Counted from the first letter of the stretch, positions 33,043 to 46,307 are shown. The stretch is DNA of 64,000 nucleotides from Echria macrotheca (GCA_030411725.1 MU839828.1:1674001-1738000), one strand, 5' to 3'. The notes: a model not told the origin generated them from the sequence alone. Program-made: numbers and translations.

Positions 33043-34874
33043 ATGGCGGCATCGACGTCGTATCACGGCCCAGCGGGGTCCGACGACGACGACGACGCGG
33101 CTGTCGTCGGCGGGCATGTCGTGACCGTCGACGACGAAGAAGAATCAGCGAGCTGGACCGACGGCGGGATTGACCTTGAAATGGACAGCCCCCGGTCTCG
33201 GTCTCATCGAGGCGTGCCGACTTTCGACTCTGACGCCTCCGACTCCGACGGCGGCAATGAAGCCTACGAGATGCAGGACCGTCGTCGTGTACCCATCTCA
33301 AGGCAGATCGAGGAGGGTGGTGGTGAGAAGAAGAAATCCCGCCAAAGGAAGGGGGGGAGTAAGTTCACGTCTGAAGAGGAACGGGCGGTGGTATCCAAGT
33401 TCGACAGGAAATTGGTCGTTTTCGTCGCGCTGTTGTATATGCTTAGTTTCCTCGACCGGTCAAGTAAATTTTTGTTCCCATTCCTTTTCTGCCTTTTTCT
33501 TAGGGATGGTTGCTAACGACATGAATAGATATTGGAAATGCTCGTGTGGCGGGTATGGACGCCGACCTTGCGCCGCCAGGACAAATCGGCAGTGGATGGT
33601 ACGAATGGGCGCTCTCGGCATTCTACCTCAGTTACATCCTCTTCGAGTGGATGGCGCTCCTCTGGCGCGTCGTGCCGGCGCACATCTATGTTTCGCTGCT
33701 GGTCCTGTCGTGGGGCCTGACGGCTTCGCTGCAGGGTGTAGCGGTGAACTATCCCATGCTTGTTGCGCTGCGTGCGCTCCTGGGGATTGGCGAGGCGGGG
33801 TTTACGGGCGTGCCTTTCTATCTGTCGTTTTTCTACAAGAGGGAGGAGCTCGCGTTTCGCACGGCCATGTTCATCTCGGCTGCGCCGCTGGCTACGACTT
33901 TTGCGTCGTCGCTGGCGTGGGTGATCATGAAGGTCGGCGAGGGCGGGCCGATCGCGCCGTGGAGGCTGTTGTTTCTCGTCGAGGGGTTCCCGTCGGTGCT
34001 GGCGGGGGTTGTGGCGTGGTATGTCATCCCGGACTCGCCGTCTACGGCTGGGTACTTGACGGCGAGGGAGAGGAGGGTTGCGCGGCTCCGGCTTGTTTCG
34101 TCGTCGTCGTCTGCTTCTCAGTCTGGGAGGGGGAAGAAGACCGGTGGGAGAGTGAGAGAGACGCTCTCGGTGCTGATGGACCCTTCTGCCTGGTTGACGT
34201 CTGCCATTTTCTTCCTGACGAATATGGCGTATTCTTCGCTGCCGGTGTTCCTGCCGACTATCCTCACGGCCATGGGCCACTCTGCCCAGTCCGCGCAGGC
34301 CCTCGCGGCGCCGCCGTACTTTGCTTCGTTTCTGATTGTGCTGGCGACGGCGCACGCTAGCGACGCGACAGCTTCTCGGTCGCCGTACCTCATTGTTCAT
34401 GCCCTCTTCTCGGCGGGGGGGTATGCCATCCTCGCACTGACCGGGCCAAATGGGATTGTCATGCTCAGCCCTGGGAGTCTGGTTAGATATCTGGCGGTTT
34501 ACCCGGCCACCGTTGGGTTCTTCAATGTCGTGGTGTTGACGGTCGCGTGGACGCTGAATAACCAGGCCGAGGAGGGAAAGAGGGGGCTGGGGTTCGCGCT
34601 GATGCAGGCCGTCGGACAGTGCGGGCCGCTTGTTGGGACGAGGCTGTATCCGGATGGCGAGGGGCCGTATTACGAGAGGGGGATGGCGGTTTGTGCCGGG
34701 GCTATGGGCGTTGTGGCTTTGTTGGGGGTGGGTTTGAGGGTGTATCTTGGGTGGAGGAATCGGAGGATGGATGGGGAAGAGAGGATGGGGGAGGGAGGGG
34801 AGGAAGAAGGGGAGGCGTTGGTTGGGGAGGAGCAGAGAGGAGCACTGAAAAAAGGGTTTAGGTATATGCTTTAG
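33043..34874 (+). CDS. MFS permease, anion:cation symporter (ACS/allantoate-type) family
   Basis: Plasma-membrane uptake permease of about 588 aa in two exons (33043-33463 and 33529-34874). Family signatures are FDRKLVVFVALLYMLSFLDRSN, split by the intron and continuing IGNARVAGMDADL (TM1 and following loop), ALSAFYLSYILFE (TM2), LVALRALLGIGEAGFTGVPF (TM4), PWRLLFLVEGFPSVLAG (TM6) and IPDSPSTAGYLTARER before the central loop. These features match fungal ACS permeases for nicotinate, pantothenate, allantoate or other carboxylates; the substrate cannot be chosen. The ~120-residue N-terminal cytoplasmic region is acidic and disordered, and the C-terminus has a Glu/Gly-rich tail. The start at 33043 was preferred because the upstream in-frame Met at 32875 would add a stretch with no permease character. 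Confidence 0.9.
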
Positions 34875-35783
34875 TTTTTGGTGTTTGTGGGGTGGTGTGC
34901 ATTCGTCGGAGTTATTTTGGGATTTGGGATCGGGATATTGGATTTGGTATCTGCATGTGGCAAGCGGTAGCTATGGGATGTTTTTATGGCTTGTGAAAAG
35001 GATCTTACCAAGAGTCATGGAAGCGTTTGAAGCATGATGAATAATAACCTTGTTGTTCTTGTGAATCGTGAGGAATATCGAGGCTCAAGAACTGCTTCTA
35101 CTAGCGACCTTTGAGGGGAGAGGGGCCGTCGTGCTGTGCTAGGTTTTATTTAAATCCTATATGCCTAGCTAAGGGGGTGGAAATAACTGCAACTATCTAT
35201 TATGAAGGTATACATTTGAATATTGATAAGCCGTTTCCATACTTTTGAAGGACTTTTTGAAAGGCCTGAATTCATGGTAACGCTGCTAGGGGACCTCTTT
35301 AGGAGAACCATAGGTAAAGTTTTCTCCTGTTTGTTAGGCCAGGCAGGAGCACCCAGTCAAGATGGAAGGCACGCATGGACCCAGGCACCTGTATTTAGCC
35401 AGCCCTCAGAGCTCATCCTCTCTTCCACCAAACCAAGCATCCTTACCTAGTCTTTCATGTTTTAACAGCTGTAATTGTTGTTAGGGTTTCCTGCACATGA
35501 TATCAACCAGACTCCGCGGCATTGGCTCCTCTAGCGGTTTCCGGCCTGGGCCTATCAGATAAAAATGCAACTCCGGATACTTGAGTCGGAAAGCAATTCG
35601 ATCCCGACAAGGCTACCTTTACGGCGTGTGATAGGAAGCGTGCAAACCCCGCTTTCTGCTCAGCCTCGACATCTCGACACGCCGCTCTGCAGACAGTCCC
35701 CATCACGATACCTACCGCTGCTTATCCGAGGCAAAAGACTGTTTCTGTGATCGTGCTACAAAGCATATATCTTCTGTCCAACG
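34875..35783. other. intergenic between permease and HET gene
   Basis: 909 bp, both flanking genes on the plus strand. No coding region is supported. It contains the permease 3' UTR and the HET gene promoter. Sequence is AT-richer near 35160-35240. Confidence 0.6.
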
Positions 35784-38700
35784 ATGTTCCGCCCCGTGCC
35801 TACATACACGTATAGCCCGTTGCCAGACGGCTTCATCCGCTTGCTTCGACTGATGCCGAACTCAAACGAACATGCTCCAATAGAGGTCCAACTCGTCGAC
35901 TACCATCTTGTCGATTCCGGAAGAGGGACTCATCTCTACGAGGCTCTATCCTACGTATGGGGTTCTCCGGAAAAACCTCAGTTTGTCGATACAGGCCGAG
36001 GCTACCTTGCCGTCACCGAAAACCTTCACGCAGCACTTTTGCGGCTGCGGGATCGCTCTCTTCATCGAATCATATGGGCCGATGCCATTTGTATCAACCA
36101 AGATGACACCGAGGAGCGGGGTCACCAGGTTCGGTCTATGGCTAAGATCTATGCAAGAGCGAGCCGTGTAATCGTCTGGCTCGAGGAGCCAGCAACAAGC
36201 GGCGGTCAGTTGCAGAGAGAGGCCTTTTCAGACGGTGATCGAGCACTTGAAGTGATTGGCATCGCCGCAGGAGGCCAGTCTAAGACGTTCCTGGACGAAG
36301 TCAGCCAGCAATCAGTGCTTAGACTGCTTCAACACTCGTGGTTTCGGCGCATCTGGGTAAGTCACCAAACAGAAAGGCAACCCGCCGATATTAACAACAT
36401 CATCCTAGGTACTGCAGGAGGTTGCCGCAGCTCGACACATCTTGGTCATGTGCAATTCTATCGAGATCGACGGATACGCGTTTTGCGTAGGATTGAACGC
36501 CTTAAACCTCACCGCGGGAGACCCTGCCACACGAAGTCGGGTCCGTTCGGCCGCCTACCTGATAAAAGGCGCAGTTCTCCGACCTAAATACGCGCCTAGT
36601 TCCCCTGACAGGTTCTCTCTTCATATACATTCTCTTGGAGAGCTGATAGACATCTACCACAACCGCGAGGCGACAGATCCCCGGGACAAGGTTTATGCTT
36701 TGCTCGGCATGAGCTCTGCCATCCCAGCTGGCCTTGATCCTGACTACAACATTCCGTGGAAAGACCTCCTTCGTCGACTTGTCAGATCTCTTGTCGGCGA
36801 GCAAGCATCCGTAAAGACCTGGGATGACGACGAGATTGCCGTGATAACGAGCCAGGTTTACGTTCTTGGCAAGGTATCCTCAGTACCAAGCGACAAGGCT
36901 TGGAACGATAGTCAGGATCTGAACATCATTTTGAGGGACATGACGAATCGGAGCGAGCGCTGGACGCTTCAAGCCTCGGCCAAATCCGTCCAAGAGGGCG
37001 ACGTGGTTTGTTTTTTAGAAGGAGCGTCACAGCCTACCATCATTAGGCCATTCGAGGATTATTGCGCTGTCATCACAATCAACATTGCACCTACAACTGA
37101 CCAACGACCCGAAGGTGCAGCTATAGATTGGCAAGATCGTATACGACAGGCAACAGCACTTCCTCGGACTTGTCTACTTGTCTGGGACTGGCAAACTCGT
37201 CAGGTCCCGGAGCACGTAAAGACAGAATGGGGAAGAGACTTGCAAACAGCAGCGAGGTTCGAGGACATCGGGCTGCTACTTCAAGACGCCGAAAGGTACG
37301 AAGGAGCAAGAAGAAATTTCCGACAGGCGGCACAGATATACGAGAAGATCTCCGGACGGGATAACTTCCACTCCCTGAGAGCTTTGGGCAACCTAGCATC
37401 AACACACAGATGCGAGGGTGGTCGGCGGAACATTAAGAAGGCTGAGAAGCTGGAGGCGATGGCGGATATTGTTCGGCGAAACGGAGCCTATGCGAGCTTG
37501 GGTAAAGCTATAGTGCGGGTTGCGAGGTCGTTCGACGGAGAAGTGATGGCATTTCTGCTTGACAGAAGGGGCAGCGAAAGGGAGATCACAGATGCGGTGC
37601 TGGAGGCAGCAGCAGGGACCATCCGAAATGGGGAGGAAGTGGTCAGGCTCCTCCTTGACCGGCTAGGCGGCCAGATCAAGGTCACAGAGGCGGTGCTGGA
37701 GGCGGCAGCAAGGAATCACTCAAGCGGGGAAAAAGTGATAAGACGGCTCCTCGATCAGTGGGGACACCAGACCACCGTTTCTGAGGAGATGGTGTGTATT
37801 ATTGCTCGAAACTTCGATGGACAAGTGATGGAACTGCTCTTCGATCGATGGGGAGATCAGATCACCGTTTCCGAGCAGGTAATAGAAGCCGCAGCAAGAA
37901 ACCCCGACAAAGGGGAGGAAGTAATAAGAGTGCTCCTTGATCAACGGGGAGACCAGATCACCGTTTCCGAGGAGGTAATGGGTGCCGCAGCAGGAAACTG
38001 CGTGAATGGGGAGGAAATAATAAGACTGCTCCTCGATCGGCTAGGCGACCAGATCACAATCACAGAGGTGGTGCTGAAGACAGCAGTACGGAATCCCTGG
38101 TGTGGGAAGGAAGTAGTACAACTGCTGCTCGACCGGCGTGGGAACGAGATTACTGTTGCCGAGGAGGTTATAAAGGCCGCGGCAAGAAGCAAAAAGGTGA
38201 TGGAATTACTTCTCGACGAAAGGGGGGATGAGATTACTATTACCGAGGACGTCCTTAAGGCCGCAGCAGGGCAATATAAAGGGGAAGAAGTCATGAGGCT
38301 GCTGCTTGACCGGCGTGGGGACGAGATCGCCATCACCGAGGAGGTTATAAAAGCCGCGGCACGGTGCCATAAGGGGGGAGAAGTGATGAAGCTGCTGCTT
38401 GACCGGCGTGGGGATGAGATCACTATTACCGACGAGGTTATAAAGGCCGCGGCAAGATGGCCAAACGTGATGGAATTGCTTCTCGACCAGTGGGGGGATG
38501 AGATCACTATTTCTGAGGACGTCCTCAAGGCCGCGGCAGGGAACTATCAAGGGAGACAAGCAATGAAGCTGCTGCTTGGCCGGCGTGGGGACGAGATCGT
38601 TATTACTGAAGAGGTTGTGAAAGCCGCGGCGGGATGTCTTGAAGGGGAGAAAACGATAGAATTTCTCCTCGACGAGCGCGGGGGGGAAATCACCATCACC

Positions 38701-39474
38701 GAGGATGTAGTGAAAGCCGCAGCAGCGAGCCATAGCGGGAAGAAGGTGATGGAACTGCTCCTCGACCGGCGGGGAGATCAGATCACCATCACCCAGGAAG
38801 TAGTGAAGGCAGCAGCAACAAGCCACTGGGGGCAACAGGCGATGGAACTGCTCCTCGACCAGCGGGGAGATCAAATCACCATCACCGAGGAAGTGGTAAA
38901 AGCCGCAGCCGGGAACGAATTGCATGGGAAAAACATCATGATGCTGCTTCTCGATCGACGAGGAGCAGCGACCACAGCTTCGATCACAGAGGAGGCATTC
39001 AAGGCTGCCGCAGCATGTGGCCAGTATCGGGTTCTGGATCTCTTGTCTCACCACACTGGTATATCCATTCAAGATGAATGGCGTCAAACCGCCAAGTTAT
39101 ACAATGCAGCAAAATCTGGGAATACAAGGCGTGTCGAAGAGCTCATACTCGCAGGAGCGAAACCAGATATGAGGAGTAACAGAGGCGAAACACCTCTGTG
39201 GGTTGCGGCATATAAAGCACATGAAGCAATTGTCAAGCTTTTGGCGCGAAGACCGGATGTAAACGTCAATTCGAGGTCAATTATTGGACAATCTCCTTTG
39301 TTCCTGCCAGCTAGGTTGGGTAAAGAGCGGATTGTGTCTATTCTGTTGGAAGCCGGCGCAGATCCGAACCTCATGGATAAGAATGGGGACACGGCAATCA
39401 CTTTGGCAAGAGAGCGTGGACATGAGAGAATCGTCAAGATGCTTGAGCGGCGAACGGAGCATCTGCTGGTTTGA
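35784..39474 (+). CDS. HET-domain protein with TPR-like, 16-unit repeat and ankyrin regions
   Basis: About 1212 aa in two exons (35784-36356 and 36409-39474). The HET domain begins with YEALSYVWGSPEKP, then ENLHAALLRLRD and IWADAICINQDDTEERGHQV, with RRIWVLQEVAAARH restored across the 52-bp intron and the closing DPRDKVYALLGM. HET domains trigger incompatibility cell death in fungi. Next is a TPR-like pair (residues ~461-536, DAERYEGARRNFRQAAQIYE). Then come sixteen copies of a 27-33-residue unit (residues ~565-1060) built around LLLDRRGDEITITEE and VVKAAAGN, each likely a helix pair. The end holds ankyrin repeats (~1084-1212: GETPLWVAAYKAHEAIVKLL, LLEAGADPNLMDKNGDTA). There is no NACHT or NB-ARC ATPase. 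The GC content is lower than in neighbouring genes. Likely role: allorecognition effector with a repeat-based sensor; this is inferred from architecture only. Confidence 0.9.
37530..39010 (+). repeat. in-frame coding tandem repeats of the HET protein
   Basis: Sixteen units of ~81-99 bp inside the coding region. Several are near-identical over 40-50 bp; for example, the segments starting near 38298 and 38391 both read GCTGCTTGACCGGCGTGGGG. Others are clearly diverged. A trailing irregular copy ends in GAATGG-region sequence before the ankyrin part. Confidence 0.9.
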
Positions 39475-40505
39475 GTTCAGCGTGTGAGCACCTAGGGAGT
39501 ATGCGGCGAGTTGTGGGATATCTGATCAACTTGTCTTTCTCCGTTCATAAGCCAATTGAGCGTATCGAACTCTCAGATTCAGTCTGTCGACGAAGCGTCC
39601 GCAAATGGCGTACCACTTGAGATCTCCAACGGCCAGATTCCTGCCACCTGGCTTCAAGCTAAGACTGGTCGTGCCCTTGGAATAACGAGATAAATGCTTC
39701 AAAAGATCAAGGTTGCGGAGACGGCCACATATAGGTAGGTACACAGACAGTCGTGGTGCGTTTTGATCCTTCGAAACTTACTACCTCCTGGTCAGGCGAC
39801 GTGGAAAGCGCCTATGATAAGACTACCTACCTAGTTCTAGATACCCAAACCCTCACCGAGGTAAACACAGCACAATACAAACCCGACGGACAACCTGTTA
39901 GATCAGGAAGGAGAACTCAGCACAGGCAAGATAGAAGACGCGCAAGTCCGGACCACAGGCACTGTACCTACCTACCTAGGTATCTACCTAGCCACGGCCA
40001 CAGGGCCATCCATCCTCTCTTCCACAAAACAAGCGTCATTACCTCACTCAGTCTTTCAAACCCGAGAAGCAACATACAGCACGCAGCACGCCAACACACT
40101 TCAAAAGTTCGGATACCAAAACCATTGAAACATTACATATGTACATACATACAAGCAAAAAAACAAAAAAAGGACACCATACTGATGATTCAAATAATTA
40201 AAACAAACAAATCCGCAGACCAACAATGCAATCAACGATGTACCACAACAGCTGATTAAAAAAAAAGACAGCCAACCCAGCGAGAGAGAGAGAGAGGCTT
40301 ATTACCCAAACCACGGAACACCCATTTATTCTCTCTCCCCTCTCCCTCTCTCCTTCTCCCCCTTCCTCTCCCCCCCTCCTCCTACACATTGATGATATAA
40401 TAACCCCCTTTTAATCAAATCCTTCTTCCCATCTTTATCTACTTTTTATAATCTGATGAATATAAAAATCATCGATATCGCAATCACCCCGTCTCATCCC
40501 AGAAA
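39475..40505. other. convergent 3' flanks of HET gene and class V chitin synthase
   Basis: 1.03 kb with no supported gene. It carries CCTA-rich palindromic words (separate entry), an AG run near 40279-40297 and a CT-rich run at 40330-40385. Confidence 0.6.
39966..39991. repeat. CCTA/TAGG short repeat
   Basis: TACCTACCTACCTAGGTAT followed by CTACCTAG, including the palindrome ACCTAGGT. Similar words occur at 39728-39740 and 39820-39835. Such motifs are frequent in Sordariomycete intergenic DNA. Confidence 0.7.
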
Positions 40506-43500
40506 TTAAAGTTGTCCAGACAAGAGTGCCTCAGTAGCTGTATACATCCTCATTAGCACACACATCCCCCAAAAAAAACTTAAAGGCGAGGGGAGACGAA
40601 AAAAAAGGGAGAAACATACCACTATTGATATAAGCCCTCCTCGAATCAAGCGGCACCCCAAACCGCCGCTCGAGCTCCAACTTGACCCCCTTCTTCGTGA
40701 CCGTCATCAGATCCGCCGTCCTCAGGATCTCGCGAATCTCAGCGAGCAGCGCGTCGTCGCTCGGCATGCCCGCCAGATTGGCCATCTCCATCTGCTCCTG
40801 CTGACTACTCGGGCTCGGGCTCAAGAACTGCGATCCCCTCTGCTGCTGGTGCATCATCATCTCGCTCGCGGCGAACGACATGCGACTGGCATTATTCATC
40901 ATCCCGGGAGTCTTATCCGAGTATCCACCACCGCCGAGGGGATACCCAACCGTCGAGCCGGGACGACTTCCGGGCGCGCCGGCGAAACCACCCCAATTGT
41001 TCCCACCGCCATAACCGCCATACTCCGAAACAGCAGCGTTCGGTTTCGTAGCATAGCTGAACCCCGAAATCTCCGAGCGCGCATCATCCCGCGCCGTCTG
41101 CGCGTCCCACAGCTCGGCCTGGTACTCCTCCCACTTCTTGCGGGGTATCGACGACGGATCGAACTTGCCCTCGTCCGAGATGACGATCTTCTTGCCCGCC
41201 TCGCCTGCGACGACGCGCGTGTTGCCCCAGTTGAAGTCGTCCATGTGCCAGAAGGCGTACAGCGGCAGACCGAAGCTAAAAACCGGGATAGCGAGCACGT
41301 ACAGGATCATCCAGCCGATCATCTCCCACTTGCGCCGCAGGATGAAGATGATGGCCTGCAGGCCGTAGATGGCTCCCAGCAGCACGAACGCAGTAACCGG
41401 CACGACGGTCGCGTTGCGCACGACCAGGACGATGAGATATACAATGTAGGCGATGGTGACCGGCTGTACGATCGTGGATAACAAATCGATAAAGACGATG
41501 AAGCGCATGCTGAAGCAGCAGAACCCGCAGAGCTGGGCCATCGGGATCAGCTCCATCAGGTTGTGCACGGTCGAGTTGATCCAGCGGCGGCGCTGCGACA
41601 AAAAGACCTGCCACGAGTCCGGCGCGATGGTCCACGCGTGCGCGCTGAAGATGTACTTGGTCTTGTACTTGGAGTGGTATTTGATGAGGAGCGTAGTAAG
41701 ATACCGATCCTCGCCGAGATGTAACAAATTCTTCATGTGCAGCGTGTCGACGCGGTTGGTCGCGTACGACTCGACCACCTCGCGGCTGACGAACAGCGGC
41801 TTGCCCGTCTCGGCCGCGCGGATGCGGTACATCGAGAAACAGCCAGGTAAGCAGGTGACCGACCCAAAGAGCGACTCGAAGGCTTTGGAGAGGTTGTGCG
41901 AGATGTAGTACTCGTAGACCTGGATCATGGTGACGAACGACGCCTTGGCGTTGGTCAGCGCCGTCTCGCCGCACACGGCGATCAGGCGCGTGTCGTCGAG
42001 GAAGGCGGACACCATGCGCGTGGCCGAGTCGGGCGCGACGACGGTATCGGCGTCGATCTGCAGCATGAACTCGTAAAAGGTCGGGTTGACGCCGATGATG
42101 TTGCGGATCTGGTGGTACATCTCGAGCTCGAGCGGGCTCATGGCCAGGTTGTAGTGCACCCGGTTGAGGAAGCGCATGATGATCATCTGCGAGTCCCGCT
42201 TGCCGCGGTTCCCGGGGCGCGACACCTCGGACGGCTTGCCGACTTTCACTATAACCAAGAACGGCACGATGTGGCCCTGCACCTCGTACAGGCCCGAGTA
42301 GACCTTGCCCATGTTGTGCCTCTTCAGACCCTCGCCGAGCGACTCGAAGCTGAGCGGCTCCGGGTCGACCGTTTCGGATACGCCGAGGATGTCCAGCACA
42401 ATACGGGGCGTCGGCCGGTCGTTGCCCTGGCCGATGATCATGCCGTCGCAGATGATGACCAGCAGCTTGCGCTTGTCGTCGTAGCGCATGCGCGCGGCCG
42501 AGTCGATGGCGCGGCGGAGCGAGTCCTCATCTTCTGTATAAGCCGGGATCTGGCACATGACGAACTTGTCGAGGTTCTCGGGCATTGATTTAGAACCAAA
42601 CTGCAGCGCGGCGAAGAACTTGAAGGCGATCACGCTCGCCAGCAGGATCGACACGGCGAGCACCAAATATTCAGAAAACTGGCAGCGGACCGAGTTGCGC
42701 GTGTCGACGTCGCCGACATAAAACAAATTGTCGAGGCACAGCTTCATGTCCCGCTTCGTCTGGCTGCCGATCTCGAGCGCCTGCCACAGCTTGGTCACGT
42801 CCTCGCCGGCCTTCTGCTGGAACAGGTCGACGACGAGCTGGTGCATGAAGTTGACGGCGTCCGGGTCCGACGGCGGGTCCTGGCCCGCCGGGTTGCGCTG
42901 GTGCCGGCCGCCCTTGAGGTACATGGTCATGTCGTACACGCGGTCCTCGAGGATGGCGATGGCGTTGCTCTTGTCGGCCAGCGTCTTGACGTACTCGGGC
43001 GAGTAGCCGATGTTGCCGACCTTGTAGTTGGCCCGCAGCATGATCATCTGCTCCGTGAACCAGTACGGCCGGCTGTCGTTGGTGAAGTGGCGGAAGTCAT
43101 GGTAGCGCGAGTTCAGGTCCTGGCTCGGGATCACGGCTGCTGATCCGGTAATGTTGGTGTTCTTGTAGTCGAGCAGCACCGAGTCCGCGATCGGCCCGTT
43201 GACGCCCGTGCACATGGCCGACACCTGCACCGGGAACATGCCCGTGATGTCGAGCCCGCCGTACTGCGTCAGCATCTTGGTCGGGAGGTAGGGGGGGTAG
43301 TGGTGGTTGGCGAAGCTCGAGATGTCGAAGACCTGGCCGCGGATGGCGGAGTAGGCCGGGTTGTTGTTCTTGCCGTCGTACCCCGACAGCTCCGCCGAGC
43401 TGTAGACGTTTTGTTTCGGGCAGATGAGCGCGGGGAAGACGACGATGAAGAAGGCGGCCACCAGACAGCTGAACCAGATGATCATGTTGATGGCGAACTT

Positions 43501-46307
43501 CTCGCGCCACGCCATCCGGACGTCCTTCCGCGGCATCCGCCCGATCCACCGGATGAGGAAGTCAGGAATCCAAAAGGTCAACAGGTACACGAGGAAGACC
43601 CAGCGCTTGCGTCCGGCGCTGTCCTTGTACTCTTCAACCTCCTGCATGTCCTTCTCGTTGCCCCGTTCGGCCATCTGCTCGCGCGTGTCGAGGTTCTTGA
43701 ACATGTCGCCGCCCCCAAACGCCGACACGCCCGCGTCGGACCTCGCATCGACGTCCTTGCTGCCAAAATAGCCCGCGCCCTTGTCGCCGCCGAAGCTCTG
43801 CGGCGTCGAGCCGGCCGTGGCGATCAGGCGCTCCTTGGAGACGCCGAACGGATCGCCCGGCGTCAGGTCCCCGGCGTCCGACGGCGGCAGGCCGTACCGC
43901 AGCGACATGGACTGGTTCTCAGCAGCCAGCGAGGCCATCTCCATCCAGCAGCGCTCGCTGAGGAACACGCCAGTAGACCCAATCGCGACCTCGTTGCTCG
44001 GCCACCTCTTCTCCTCGACCACCATCTCGACCTTTTCCCGCTCGCTGCCCACGAGCACCGTGTCGGCATCCGCCAGGCCCAAAAACTCGCCAAACGGCAG
44101 GAACAGGCTGAAATCGGCCGCCCTGATCCGCTGGCTGATTTCGGCGATACCGAACGTTTGAACTTGGGCCCGTACGCACTTGCTGTCGAACTGGTTCGCG
44201 ATTCGTCGGTCGTTGGGCTTCAGACAGAAAACAAAGTAGCAGTTGGTGTTGGGCGCCGTGAACGACCGCGTGACGTTCTCGAGTGCTGCGAGGAACTGTC
44301 CCGAGGCGCCCTGTTCCGTCGCCGAGCCACCTCGGCTTGCGGTTGCTCGTCGACCTCCGCTGTCGCCGGCGTCGCTGTACTGATCTACCGACGCGTCCCT
44401 CTCGGGCCGTATCTTTGGTGCTCGTGCTGTCGAAGGTCTCCCTCGTCGCGACATGATGCTGGGCGCCCGCATCGGCCGAGAGCTGACTGACGCCTGCATG
44501 ACGGTGGTCCTCTCCTGCGGGTGGACGACAGTCTGCAGCACCTCCTGGCCGAAGAGGCGGGTGACGAAAGCGCTCTTGCTCGAGTTGATGAGGTTGAGCA
44601 GATCACCAGAAATAACCTCGCCGTTCTCCTCCACCAGCCCCTTGACGGGGTAATCAACCTCGCCCGCGTAGTGCTTGACGGTGAAAGTCGCAGCCGTGTT
44701 CTCTGTCAGGAAATTGCTTCCCGGCAGCTTGGCGGTCGACGAGCCAACCTGGATGGCCGGGTTCTTGCCCTCGAATCGCTTCCGCAGACTCTCGAGCATC
44801 TGCATATCTGTCCGGTGGCGCCGGGTCTGGTCGTCGAGGATGCTGAGCAGACCATTTCCGGGCTTCAGCATGCCCTTGACGGCGTCCGAGTTGTCAAAGT
44901 AGCTCGTGGCCGGCACCGCAACCTCCTCGGTCTCGAGCATGTCGGCCTTGCGGTCGAAGAAGTTTTGGAGGGTCAGGTTGTAGATGCACTCGGTAGCCGC
45001 ATTGTTGAGCAGCTGGTCGAGGGTCGAGCCAGTCGACGACTGCTGCTGGAACCCGGGGAAATCGATGATCGAGACCGTGTTGGAGATAGCCTCCTCGGCC
45101 GCGCAGAGCTTCTGGTTGATCGTTTCGATCACGTAGGCGACGAGCAGCGAGTACAGCGTCCGCGCGAGCTCGTTCGCGTTTCCACGCGCGCCTGCGGGAT
45201 CCAGCATGACCGTTACCCTCTCCTTGTGGATCATCTTGGTCTTGTAACCCAGCGTCGTTTGGAGATCGGCCGTGTTGACGCCGAGGAAGGCGGCGATGAT
45301 ACCCAAGACATCCTTGTTCTTGACCGTCGTGACCGTCTGACCGCCCTCGTGCGAGAAACCACCGCTGTCGTCGGCCGTGACCGTTGTGTTGGAGGACGAC
45401 TCGAACTCGAGCTGGCCGATGTGCAGGATGCTAGCCAGGATCTGGCATATCTCGGCAATCTCACTTCGGGGGAACTCGAGCTTGCGTAGTGCGGTCTTGA
45501 ACAGCTGGAAGCCCTCGGCGTCGTTGATTCCGACCTTCAATTGCGTCGGGTGGCCGAGATATTTCCATCTCTTGCTGTGCGCCCCGGTGGGTTGGTCGAA
45601 GCCGAGATGTGTCTTCTCGGCCGCACTCGTGCCGGCCAGGAGGTAGTACAGCACGTGGAAATTCCGCTCTCCCGTCGGCACGTCTGCTATCCTGCTTCTT
45701 TCGAGACGGTGGTCTAGCAGCTTGGCGCCGATGAGGATGGGGTGTGTCGTGGACGCCGTGTCGTACTGGAGCTCATAAAAGAGACCGGCCTTGGAGGCTG
45801 TCGGCGTCGTGGCTGTTTTGGTCGTCGTAAGGGTGTCGAACACAAAAGCTGCGAGTGACACCTTGTTGGACAGGGGCGTCGTGGACCGGTTGAGGATCGA
45901 GGTGAGGAGGTGAGCTCGAATGGTGGTTTTGCCGGAACCGGATTCACCCCTAAGGCCAAGTCAGCAAGCAATTGGTACTCTACCAGAGTCTTAACATACA
46001 AGAAGAGCACGGCTTGGTTCTCTGATCGATGGCCGAGCCGGATGAAGGCCCTCTCGGCGAGGTCCTCGGCGGCGCTCATGGCCGACGAGTCCTTGGAGCC
46101 ATCGCCCTTGGAGGAGCTTGTGTATGTGTTGAGGCATATGAGGGCGTGCGAGGATAACCTGGCGGTCGGCAGGTTGACGTGGAAGCGACTGGCGAGGTGC
46201 GCTGTGAGGTGCGTGTCGGACTGGAGATGTGCAGGTAGCGAGGGAAGCGAAGGTTGAGTATGGGCGCCTCCGCCGCTCCCACCGATCGGTGGGAGGTTCA
46301 TCGCCAT
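40506..46307 (-). CDS. class V chitin synthase with myosin motor-like domain
   Basis: Membrane glycosyltransferase that makes chitin from UDP-GlcNAc at hyphal tips and septa. Exons 46307-46000, 45949-40620 and 40537-40506 give ~1889 aa. The N-terminal motor-like domain keeps a P-loop (GESGSGKTT, ~104-112, formed across intron 1), a switch I-like TPTASKAG (~151) and a switch II-like DFPGFQ (~399). It ends near YFVFCLKPNDRRIANQFDSK. After two TM segments comes a cytochrome b5-like fold (YSAIRGQVFDISSFANHH). The catalytic domain has VIICDGMI, NRGKRDSQ, a DADT motif, EDRYLTTLL and QRRRWINST (codons at ~41573-41600), then several TM helices. A DEK-type C-terminal domain (LLAEIREILRTADLMTVTKK) follows. 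The short last exon supplies SATEALLSGQL. The gene is head to head with the class VII gene at 49479, an arrangement known from Fusarium and Aspergillus (csmA/csmB). Confidence 0.96.
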
